Positions 25,614 through 32,920 of a stretch of 64,000 bases of DNA are shown piece after piece. A program made the translations under genes and the position numbers. The notes beneath the pieces are model-generated. The model did not search any database and was not told the origin of the DNA. It worked only from the letters and a program-made list of their open reading frames with translations. Positions within the stretch are counted from its first letter, which is position 1. The number at the start of each line of letters is the position of its first letter. Origin of the DNA: Streptomyces xinghaiensis S187 (lineage in GTDB: Bacteria > Actinomycetota > Actinomycetes > Streptomycetales > Streptomycetaceae); contig NZ_CP023202.1 of the NCBI RefSeq assembly GCF_000220705.2, forward strand, positions 6,788,501 to 6,852,500. The letters are read 5' to 3'.

Positions 25614-25829
25614 ATGCTGATGGCGCACCCGACCGTGCTGCGGAATCTGCTCGAACACTACGAAGCCCTGCGGGCGCTGGCCAAGGAGCAGGTCGTCGCT
25701 CCGCACATCCACCGTCAGATGCAGGACACGGCCTACACGCTGTGCGTCTCCACCGGGGCCCGCGACATCGACCAGGCCCTGGCGGAGGCCCGCCGCCGGC
25801 TGGACGACGAACTCGCCGCCGCCACGTGA
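25614..25829 (+). CDS. DUF5133 family protein, 71 aa
   Basis: MLMAHPTVLRNLLEHYEALR, then MQDTAYTLCVSTGARDIDQAL and AEARRRLDDEL, is the DUF5133 pattern, widespread in Streptomyces as very small helical proteins, often several paralogues per genome. Some are annotated near antibiotic or developmental genes, but no role is established to my knowledge. GAGGAG lies 8 nt before the ATG. It stands alone with the hairpin at 25508-25526 upstream. Confidence 0.8.
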   Translation: MLMAHPTVLRNLLEHYEALRALAKEQVVAPHIHRQMQDTAYTLCVSTGARDIDQALAEARRRLDDELAAAT

Positions 25830-25904
25830 ACGGATCGCCGGTCACCGCCCCGGCCGGCTGCCGGGGCGGTGGTGTTCCCGGAGCGGCCGGCCGCGTCCGC
25901 CGGG

Positions 25905-26678
25905 TCAGGAGGCGGAGGCACCCGTGGTGAGAAACCCGGTCAGCGCCGGGTACCAGCGGGAAGCGATCTTGTTGTCTCCGGAGGAGCTGGGGTGCACGCC
26001 GTCATAGGTGTCGGCCCCGGTGTCGAAACCGGTCCACTGGTCCACCGCGACCACGGGCGACTCCGGGGTGCTGATCCCCGAAGCCCACGGCGGGATGCGG
26101 TCGTTGAGGTCCCGCACCCGCTGGGCGCACTCGGGGCAGCCGCTCGGGTTCATCGGGATGATCTGGGCAACGAGCACTTTCATGTCCGGGTTGCTCTCCC
26201 GCATCTGCCGGACGAGCTCGGTGTACGCGGCCAGGATGCGGTCGGGAGCGATGTTGCTCCAGACGTCGTTGGTGCCGAAGTGCATCATCACGATGTCCGG
26301 CCGGGTCGCGGAGAGCCAGCCGGGCAGCTGGTTCCCGTCGGCGACCCGGGTGACCAGGGCCCCGCCGTGCCCCTCGTTCTCCCCGTCGTAGGGCTGTCCG
26401 CAGCCCTGGGGGCCGAGCGTGCCGACGAAGTCGACCGCGGTGTAGCCGGTGTCCTGCAGCCGGTTCCAGAGGACGGAGCGCCAGCAGCCGGGCGAGCCGG
26501 TGATGGAGTCGCCCAGCGGCATGATCCTGGTGGCGGCGGCCGCCGTCTCCCCGTCCGCGGGGGCCGGGGACGATGCGGAGGCCGCGTCTGCGGGTGCGGC
26601 GCCGGCCGGCGGGGTGAGGACGAGCGCGAGGGCCAGGGCCGACCCGGCCATGACCGCCCGGAGGAGGGATCTGCGCAT
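25905..26678 (-). CDS. Secreted SGNH/GDSL hydrolase (CE3-like esterase), 257 aa
   Basis: A signal peptide (MRRSLLRAVMAGSALALALVL, cleavage near AGA-AP) leads to an Ala/Ser/Pro linker and an SGNH hydrolase: block I IMPLGDSIT (Ser58), block III MMHFGTNDVW and block V DGVHPSSSGD with the catalytic Asp/His. The layout resembles Streptomyces carbohydrate esterases (acetylxylan or cellulose-associated, CE3-like). GGAGG precedes the ATG at 26678. The perfect CebR-type palindrome about 216 bp upstream suggests cello-oligosaccharide-inducible expression. Confidence 0.87.
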   Translation of the reverse strand: MRRSLLRAVMAGSALALALVLTPPAGAAPADAASASSPAPADGETAAAATRIMPLGDSITGSPGCWRSVLWNRLQDTGYTAVDFVGTLGPQGCGQPYDGENEGHGGALVTRVADGNQLPGWLSATRPDIVMMHFGTNDVWSNIAPDRILAAYTELVRQMRESNPDMKVLVAQIIPMNPSGCPECAQRVRDLNDRIPPWASGISTPESPVVAVDQWTGFDTGADTYDGVHPSSSGDNKIASRWYPALTGFLTTGASAS

Positions 26679-26893
26679 GGTAGTGCCTCCTGCTGTTCCG
26701 TGGGGGACGGTGCGGAACGGGCGGGGCGTCCGGTGCGGTTCCGCCCGGGAACCGCGCCGGGCCGCGTGCCGCGCCTCGGGCACGAGCGCACGCGGGACGC
26801 GCGAGGAGGCCGCGCGCCCCGCGGTGCGGTGAACTCCGGTCGAACCGCCTGACGGTCGGGGGCGGACCGTCAGGCGGAGTACTATGGGGGTGG

Positions 26894-26907
26894 TGGGAGC
26901 GCTCCCA
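26894..26907. promoter_or_regulatory. CebR-type operator TGGGAGCGCTCCCA
   Basis: A perfect 14-bp palindrome identical to the Streptomyces CebR consensus operator (repressor released by cellobiose/cellotriose). It lies between the secreted esterase gene (leftward) and the questin-oxidase-like gene (rightward); the esterase is the more likely target. The 507-bp gap 26679-27185 otherwise holds no supported gene. Confidence 0.75.
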
Positions 26908-26908
26908 T

Positions 26909-26937
26909 GGTTGAGGGTCATGACAACCTTGTCAACC
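26909..26937. promoter_or_regulatory. Nested palindrome TGACAA-CC-TTGTCA
   Basis: TGACAA (26921-26926) and TTGTCA (26929-26934) form a dyad directly after the CebR box, within outer arms GGTTGA (26909-26914) and TCAACC (26932-26937). It may be a second operator, or TTGTCA/TTGACA may supply a -35 element. No matching -10 was convincing. Confidence 0.4.
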
Positions 26938-27185
26938 CCCTCGGTACGAGCGGCGGGCGCGGCGGGTGTGACGCGAGGGAGCGGACTCCCCGGCGGCGAG
27001 CGTTCCTGACGCGGGCTCACCGGGCCGGCGGTACACGGTCGGCCGGCGGGGCACCCGCGTCACCACCCGCGGCGCGGTCCCGGCCCGTCCGGCGCCCGGC
27101 GCCACCGCACCCCGGGTTCCTCTCCCTACGGCTCCGGGACCAGGACCGCAGACCGTTACGCATCCCGGGCCGCCGGTCTAGCGTC

Positions 27186-28226
27186 ATGCCCGTGAACGAC
27201 ACCGGCTCCCTGGACGAAGCGCTGGAACGACTGCACGCCACCGGCCCCGAACGGGTCGGACGGCTGAGCAACCACGCCCCGATGGCCGTCGAAGCCCTCG
27301 CCGCCCGTGGCCGCGACCGCGCGATCCACCGCTGGCTCGACCTCTACCGGGACAAGCTGGAGGACTTCCCGGCCCGCCGGGAACCGATCACGGAAACCGG
27401 CTGGCGCGCCGCCCTGGGCGACCCCGGCCGGGCCGCCGACTGGATCGACCACTTCACCCGGCAGACGGCCGAACGCCCCTGGCGGGACGTGCTCGCCCGG
27501 TGGTGGCCCCGGCTGCTGCCCGGCCTCTACGGCGGCGCCACCCACCCCGTGATCCGCGTCGGCCATGCCGTGCGCACCCTCACCGAGCGCGGCGAGACCA
27601 GCCCCCGCGTCGCCGAGCTGGCCCACGGCCTCGGCTATTGGGCGGCCCGCCACCACCCCGTCACCGGGATCACGGCGACGGCCCCCGGCGGCGTGGGCGG
27701 CGGCGCCGGCGCTCTCACCGCGGCCGGCGCGCTCGACGCCGTACCGCCCCTCGGCAGGCCCGGCGGGAACTTCCCCGAGCGGCTGTCGCGGGTGAGCCGG
27801 ATACCGGGCTGGGCGGAGCGCGTCACCGATCCCGGCCCGGCCCGGTCGCACCTCGCCGAGCTGGTCCGGGCCGCCACCCACCGCTACGCCTCCCATGGCC
27901 ACGGCGACGAGATCATGCTGGTTCACGCCGCGACCGCCCCCAACGCCGTGCTGCGCACCCTGCCCGCGCTGCCCCGTCATCTGTGGGCACCGAGCCTGCA
28001 CGCGGCCTGGACCGCGTCCGCCGCCGTCACCGCGATGTACGCGCCCGACGGCCCTGTGCCGTACCGGGCGCCCGGCCGGATCACGCCGGAGGAGGTCTTC
28101 GACCGCGCCCTCGCCCACGGCGACGAACACGTCATCAAGTTCACGGACACCGCCCTCGACGTCGGCGGCGAAGAGGCCCTCGCCGCCGCGCTGCGGGCGA
28201 TCGAACTCAGCGAACCGATGGGCTGA
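27186..28226 (+). CDS. Questin oxidase-like (DUF4243) protein, 346 aa
   Basis: The protein opens with LDEALERLHATGPERVGRLSNHAPMAVEAL, the typical start of the questin-oxidase-like family, and continues with HPVIRVGHAVRTL and DEIMLVHAATAPNAVL. The name comes from fungal anthraquinone cleavage (geodin pathway). Bacterial relatives are uncharacterised and may catalyse Baeyer-Villiger-like or ring-opening oxidations. Soluble, helical, no cofactor motif visible. ATG at 27186 without a clear ribosome site; a GTG at 27192 is possible. Monocistronic. Confidence 0.75.
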   Translation: MPVNDTGSLDEALERLHATGPERVGRLSNHAPMAVEALAARGRDRAIHRWLDLYRDKLEDFPARREPITETGWRAALGDPGRAADWIDHFTRQTAERPWRDVLARWWPRLLPGLYGGATHPVIRVGHAVRTLTERGETSPRVAELAHGLGYWAARHHPVTGITATAPGGVGGGAGALTAAGALDAVPPLGRPGGNFPERLSRVSRIPGWAERVTDPGPARSHLAELVRAATHRYASHGHGDEIMLVHAATAPNAVLRTLPALPRHLWAPSLHAAWTASAAVTAMYAPDGPVPYRAPGRITPEEVFDRALAHGDEHVIKFTDTALDVGGEEALAAALRAIELSEPMG

Positions 28227-28291
28227 CGAGCCGGCCGCGTCTGCGGCGGGGCGCCTGACGTCTCCGGCCCGGGGAGGGATCGGCGGAGGGC

Positions 28292-29593
28292 TCAGCTCTC
28301 CGCCGTGCCCGCGCCCGCCGCCAGGTCGTCGCCGGTCCCGGTCCGCGGTTTCTCCGTCCGCTCCGCATCCCGTCCCTCCGGGCGCTCCCCGGCCTTCCGG
28401 CTCTCCTCGGGATCCTGCCAGTTGGGCGTCTCCTCCGGTTCGTCGAAGGAGCGGGCGACCACGATGTCGGTGGAGGAGTGGGCGAGGATCGAGAGCACGA
28501 TGGTGAGGGCCACCAGGTGGAAGACGAGATCGGCCTCGGCGATCCCGGACTTGAGCACCAGCAGCGCGTAGACCACCGAGGCGAAGCCCTTGGGACCGAA
28601 CCACATGGCGGCCGCCTGTTCGCGCCGGCTCAGATGGGAGCGGGCGAAGGCGATGGCCAGGGCCACCGGCCGGACCAGCACCAGGGCGAGGACGGCGAAC
28701 ACCCAGCCGCTCCACGAGATCTCGCCGAGGAACTCCACCGAGATCAGCGCGCCGAAGACCAGCAGGGCGGCCAGCTTCAGCAGTTCGGCGACGAGCTCGC
28801 CGAACTCGTCGAAGGCCTTCCGCTGCCGGGGGCCGAAGGTGGCCACGGTCACGCCCGCGGCGAACGCGGCCAGGAAGAGGTTGGCGTGCAGGACCTGCCC
28901 CAGCCCGAGCACGACCAGCCCGATGGCGAAGGCGTTGAGCGGTTCGTAGGCGGCCGAGGCGGCGAAGAAACGCGTCTGCTCCAGCTTGATGGCCAGCCAG
29001 GGCACGGCGACGCCGATGAGGACACCCAGGGCGAGTTCGGTCGCCAGTTCGTCCAGGTGGAGATCGCCGGAGCCCTCGGAGATGCCGAGGAAGAGGATGA
29101 CGAACGGCAGCGCCAGTCCGTCGTTGATGCCGGACTCGACGTTCAGCAGATGCCGGAGCCGCCCGGGGACCCGCTTGTTGCCGACGAGCGCGGCGGCGAA
29201 GACCGGGTCGGTGGGGGCCAGGATCGCGCCGAGCAGCAGGGCCTCGGGCCAGTCCAGGCCCACGATGTAGTGGGCGAGGAGGGCGGTGAGGCCGAGGGTC
29301 AGCGGCAGGCCCCAGCCCAGGGCCCGGCCGGGCAGCCGCCAGGCGGACCGCAGATCGGTCCAGCCCACCCGCATGCCGTCGGTGAACAGCACCGCGAACA
29401 GGGCCAGTTCGGCGAAGTGCTCGACCAGCGCGGAGTCGGCCGTCAGCTGGAGGACACCGGTGGTCTCCTTGCCCAGGAGGAAGCCGGCGATCAGGAACAG
29501 CGCGGCGGTGGACAGGATGGTGCGGTGGGCCAGGCTGGACACCAGCACGGCGATCAGCAGTACCACGGCGAAGGCGAGCAGCACGGCACCCAC
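28292..29593 (-). CDS. CPA1-type Na+(K+)/H+ antiporter, 433 aa
   Basis: About 12 membrane helices with the CPA1 core: LLLGAILAPTDPVFAAAL (TDP of the unwound helix 4) and NVESGINDGLALPFV (the ND ion-binding pair of helix 5). A hydrophilic tail of about 60 residues rich in Glu/Arg/Gly follows. It exchanges monovalent cations for protons across the plasma membrane for pH and salt homeostasis. The Mrp operon ends 128 nt upstream on the same strand. Together they make an 8-kb cation/proton exchange region; whether they share a transcript is unclear. Confidence 0.9.
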   Translation of the reverse strand: MGAVLLAFAVVLLIAVLVSSLAHRTILSTAALFLIAGFLLGKETTGVLQLTADSALVEHFAELALFAVLFTDGMRVGWTDLRSAWRLPGRALGWGLPLTLGLTALLAHYIVGLDWPEALLLGAILAPTDPVFAAALVGNKRVPGRLRHLLNVESGINDGLALPFVILFLGISEGSGDLHLDELATELALGVLIGVAVPWLAIKLEQTRFFAASAAYEPLNAFAIGLVVLGLGQVLHANLFLAAFAAGVTVATFGPRQRKAFDEFGELVAELLKLAALLVFGALISVEFLGEISWSGWVFAVLALVLVRPVALAIAFARSHLSRREQAAAMWFGPKGFASVVYALLVLKSGIAEADLVFHLVALTIVLSILAHSSTDIVVARSFDEPEETPNWQDPEESRKAGERPEGRDAERTEKPRTGTGDDLAAGAGTAES

Positions 29594-29720
29594 TCCTTGA
29601 TCGGCTCGGCGCGGATCAGCGTACCGCCGGGAGGAGCGGCGGCCCGGAGCGGGTCCGGTGACGGTGGTCCGGTGCGGGCGCGGCCGCCGGGCCGGCTTCC
29701 GCGGCCGCCGGGCGCGGCGG

Positions 29721-30077
29721 TCAGTCCGGCGGCCCGGCCTCCTCCCGTTCCAGCCGCCGGCCGAGTTTGTCCACGACCAGGCCGCTCCGGCGCACGGCTC
29801 CCGTGCGGTAGGCGGTGCGGCCGACGATCTGCCCGGTCACCGGCACGGTGACCAGCTGGAAGAGGGCGACCAGCAGAAGGACCAGGCCGTACTTCACGGG
29901 CACCTGCAGGGCGGTTCCCAGCAGGATGAGCAGCAGGCCCAGGGTCTGGGTCTTGGACGCCGCGTGCAGCCGGGAGGTGGTGTCCGCGAACCTGAGCAGC
30001 CCGATCGCGCCGAGGAGGGAGAAGGCGGCGCCGGACAGCAGGAAGACGGCGGAGAGGATGGCGAGGAGGGTGTTCAC
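29721..30077 (-). CDS. mnhG: Mrp antiporter subunit G
   Basis: A 118-aa protein with three membrane helices matching MnhG/MrpG/PhaG: LLSGAAFSLLGAIGLLRFAD, RLHAASKTQTLGLLLILLG, and LLLVALFQLVTVPVTGQIVGRTAYRTG. Last gene of the six-gene operon. Its ATG overlaps the end of the F gene by 4 nt. Required for assembly and activity of the Mrp Na+/H+ antiporter complex. Confidence 0.92.
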   Translation of the reverse strand: MNTLLAILSAVFLLSGAAFSLLGAIGLLRFADTTSRLHAASKTQTLGLLLILLGTALQVPVKYGLVLLLVALFQLVTVPVTGQIVGRTAYRTGAVRRSGLVVDKLGRRLEREEAGPPD

Positions 30078-30340
30078 CGCATGCCCTCCCGCCGCTCGAT
30101 CAGATGGGCCGCGGTGACCGATCCGATGAAGGCCAGGATCGCCACCACCAGGAGAACGGGGAGGAAGGAGCCCTCCTGCCGGGCCGCGACCCCCAGGGCC
30201 GCGGCCGAGACGATCAGCGACAGCAGGACGTCCAGGGCCACGATGCGGTCGAGCGCGACGGGGCCGCGGAGCAGCCGGACGAGGACCAGCAGCGCGGCGG
30301 CCGACAGCAGGGCCGTGGTGACGGCGTACACCGTGCTCAT
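30074..30340 (-). CDS. mnhF: Mrp antiporter subunit F
   Basis: An 88-aa, three-helix protein with the MnhF/MrpF signature RLLRGPVALDRIVALDVLLS and LLVVAILAFIGSVTAAHLIER. Four-nt overlaps on both sides with E and G show translational coupling. Small core subunit of the multi-subunit Na+/H+ antiporter. Confidence 0.92.
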   Translation of the reverse strand: MSTVYAVTTALLSAAALLVLVRLLRGPVALDRIVALDVLLSLIVSAAALGVAARQEGSFLPVLLVVAILAFIGSVTAAHLIERREGMR

Positions 30341-30900
30341 GACGCCTCCTCAGCCGGTCGCGGCCCGTCGCCGGGGCCGGCCGCCCCGGTCCGTGCCAGC
30401 GCCCAGGTCACATGGCGCTCGGCCCGCAGCACCTCGCGCCGCCGCCGCTCGGCCTGGCGGGGACTGCCGGCGGGCAGCGCGTGGACGTACAGCAGCCGGC
30501 GGTCGCGGTCGATCTCCAGGACGAGGGTGCCGGGCGTCAGCGTGGTCAGGGTGGCCGTCGCGGCGATCAGCAGGTCGGTGTCGGCCCGGAGCGGTACCTC
30601 CACGACCGCCGCCCTGGCCCGCGGACCGTGCCGGAGGGCCTGCCAGGCCACGGTGATCCCGGACTGGAGGAGGTCGGCGAGCATGAAACCGAGCAGGAGC
30701 ACCAGCCGCCACGGCCGGACGGCGACCCGGGGGAGCAGTGGCGGAAGGGCGAAGCCGCGGACGACCGCGGCGGCCAGCGGCACACCGCTGAGCAGGACCG
30801 CCGGGCGGGGCGATCCCCAGAGGACCGTCCACAGCGCCAGCAGCCAGCAGAACAGGGGCAGATGGTCCCGGGTGCGGTGCAGGAAGCGTGGGACGGTCAA
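30337..30900 (-). CDS. mnhE: Mrp antiporter subunit E
   Basis: The 187-aa protein has two or three N-terminal hydrophobic helices and the MnhE features ADLLQSGITVAWQALR, LIAATATLTTLTPGTLVLEI and LYVHALPA. The C-terminal 40 residues are a charged, Pro/Gly-rich tail. It overlaps D and F by 4 nt each. Structural subunit of the Mrp complex. Confidence 0.9.
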   Translation of the reverse strand: MTVPRFLHRTRDHLPLFCWLLALWTVLWGSPRPAVLLSGVPLAAAVVRGFALPPLLPRVAVRPWRLVLLLGFMLADLLQSGITVAWQALRHGPRARAAVVEVPLRADTDLLIAATATLTTLTPGTLVLEIDRDRRLLYVHALPAGSPRQAERRRREVLRAERHVTWALARTGAAGPGDGPRPAEEAS

Positions 30901-32417
30901 GGCTTCGCCTCCGTGACGAGTACGGCGGACCGGTAGGGGTCCCGGTCCATGAGGTCCTCGGCGGCCCGTTCGCTGATCCGTGCCAGCGGGCCGGCGAGCA
31001 CGACGAGGGTCACCCCGGCCAGGGCCATGCCCGCGGTGGTGGCCGCCATCAGCCGGGCCGGCCGGCGCGGGGCGGCCGGCGCCGGCGGAGTGCGCGGGTC
31101 CGGCCGGGGCGCTCCGGAGAAGGCGCTGCGGCCGAGGCGCGCCATCGCCGCCAGAGTGAGCAGGCTGGTCAGCAGCGCTGCGGCGACCAGCGCGTATGCG
31201 GCGGCGCCCCCGTCCGCGGCCCCGGCCCGCAGCAGCGCCAGTTTGGCCACGAACCCGGACAGCGGCGGGATGCCGGACAGGCTCAGCGCCGGCACGAGGA
31301 ACAGCAGGGCGAGCAGCGCCGGCGGGGGAGCGCGGCCCTCCAACCGGCGCAGGGCCGGGGTGCCCGCTCCCCGCACGACCAGCCCGGCGACCAGGAACAG
31401 CGTCGCCTGGACGACGATGTGGTGGACGATGTACAGGATCGTGCCGGTCAGCCCGGCGACGTCGAACAGCGCCAGCCCGAACAGCATGAAACCGATGTGG
31501 CTGACCAGGGTGAAGGACAGCAGCCGGTTGATGTCGTCCTGCGCCAGCGCCCCCAGGATGCCCAGCAGCATGGTGGCGACCGCGAGAACGGCCAGCAGGA
31601 CCCAGGTCTCCTCCCGGGGGAAGAGCAGGGTCTGGGTGCGCACCATCGCGTACACCCCGACCTTGGTGAGCAGCGCCGCGAAGACCGCCGTGATCGGCGC
31701 GGGAGCCGTGGGATAGCTGTCCGGCAGCCAGAAGTGCAGCGGCACCATGGCCGATTTGATGCCGAAGACCACGAGCAGCAGCAGGCCGAGGGCGCTCCGC
31801 AGCCCGTCGGGGAGCGCGGCCGTCCGCTCGCCGAGCTGGGCCAGGTTGACGGTGCCGGTGGCCGCGTAGACCAGGGCGATCGCCGTGATGAACAGCAGTG
31901 AGGACGTCAGGCTGACGAGGACGTACGTCATGCCGGCCCGGGTCCGCTGCGTCCCGGCGTTCAGCGTGATCAGCACGTATGAGGCGCCGAGCATCACCTC
32001 GAAGGCCACGAACAGGTTGAACAGGTCCCCGGTGAGGAAGGCCAGCCCCACCCCGCCGGCCAGCAGCAGGTACGCCGGATGGAACGCGGTCGCCACCCGG
32101 CCGCGCCGCTCGGCCGTGCCCTGGCCCATGGAGAAGAGCAGGACGGCGAGCGCGACCAGCAGCGAGACGGTCAGCAGCAGCGCCGACAGACGGTCCGCCA
32201 CCAGGGTGATGCCCGCCGGCGCCTCCCAGCCGCCCACCGGCAGCACCAGGGGGCCCCGCCGGTCGGCCAGGACCAGCAGCAGGAAGGCGACGGTGAGGAC
32301 GATGACGAGCACCGCGGTGCTCAGCGACCGCTGGGCCCGCAGGTGCCGCCGCAGGGCGATGGACAGCCCCGCCGCCAGGAGCGGCAGGACCACCGGCAGG
32401 GCGAGCAGCAGGTTCAT
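30897..32417 (-). CDS. mnhD: Mrp antiporter subunit D (complex I ND4/NuoM-like)
   Basis: The 506-aa, about 14-helix protein is the proton-channel subunit related to NuoM/NuoN. Key stretches are FNLFVAFEVMLGASYVLI (Glu of helix 5), FGIKSAMVPLHFWLPDSYPTAPAP (Lys of helix 7), LLTKVGVYAMVR, ALAQDDINRLLSFTLVSHIGFM and SGIPPLSGFVAKL. The ATG at 32417 overlaps the C-subunit TGA, with GGAGGAGAA just upstream. It carries one of the two H+/Na+ exchange half-channels of the complex. Confidence 0.93.
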   Translation of the reverse strand: MNLLLALPVVLPLLAAGLSIALRRHLRAQRSLSTAVLVIVLTVAFLLLVLADRRGPLVLPVGGWEAPAGITLVADRLSALLLTVSLLVALAVLLFSMGQGTAERRGRVATAFHPAYLLLAGGVGLAFLTGDLFNLFVAFEVMLGASYVLITLNAGTQRTRAGMTYVLVSLTSSLLFITAIALVYAATGTVNLAQLGERTAALPDGLRSALGLLLLVVFGIKSAMVPLHFWLPDSYPTAPAPITAVFAALLTKVGVYAMVRTQTLLFPREETWVLLAVLAVATMLLGILGALAQDDINRLLSFTLVSHIGFMLFGLALFDVAGLTGTILYIVHHIVVQATLFLVAGLVVRGAGTPALRRLEGRAPPPALLALLFLVPALSLSGIPPLSGFVAKLALLRAGAADGGAAAYALVAAALLTSLLTLAAMARLGRSAFSGAPRPDPRTPPAPAAPRRPARLMAATTAGMALAGVTLVVLAGPLARISERAAEDLMDRDPYRSAVLVTEAKP

Positions 32418-32920
32418 CGGTTCTCCTCCGGCGGGTATCGGGTCTCCTCCGGCGGGCCGTGCGCGGCGTCGTCCGCGTCGTCCGCGTCGTCCGTGCCCGC
32501 CGGTTCGCCCGCCTCGACGGACCGTGCCCCGGTTCCCCGCTCCGCCGAGTCGGCGCGTTCCCGGGCGGTGCCGATCCGCCGGTCCTCCACGTCGTCCCGT
32601 ACCTCGTCGTGACCGGTCAGCCACCAGGACCGGTAGGCCAGGGCGAGCAGGAAGGCCGTGAGCCCGAAGGTGATCACGACGGAGGTGAGCGCCATGGCCT
32701 GGGGCAGCGGATCGGCGTACCGGCCGGACTCCGCGGTTCCCCCGCCCGTCAAGGGGGGGTCTCCCGGGCGTCCCGCCGAGAGCAGCAGCAGATTCGTGCC
32801 GTGTCCCAGGAGGACGAAGCCGAGCACGATCCGTATCAGCGACCGCTGCATCATCAGCAGGAAGCCCACGGCGTACAGACCGCCGACCACGACGGCGAGG
32901 GTGATGTCGGGCGTTCTCAC
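32414..32920 (-). CDS. mnhC: Mrp antiporter subunit C (NuoK-like) with long acidic tail
   Basis: Residues 1-105 carry the three NuoK-like helices: ITLAVVVGGLYAVGFLLMM, IVLGFVLLGHGTNLLLLSAG and DPLPQAMALTSVVITFGLTA. About 60 residues of Asp/Glu/Arg-rich tail follow, longer than usual for MrpC (about 110-120 aa). The GTG at 32920 overlaps the A-subunit stop (GTGA). Confidence 0.9.
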   Translation of the reverse strand: MRTPDITLAVVVGGLYAVGFLLMMQRSLIRIVLGFVLLGHGTNLLLLSAGRPGDPPLTGGGTAESGRYADPLPQAMALTSVVITFGLTAFLLALAYRSWWLTGHDEVRDDVEDRRIGTARERADSAERGTGARSVEAGEPAGTDDADDADDAAHGPPEETRYPPEENR

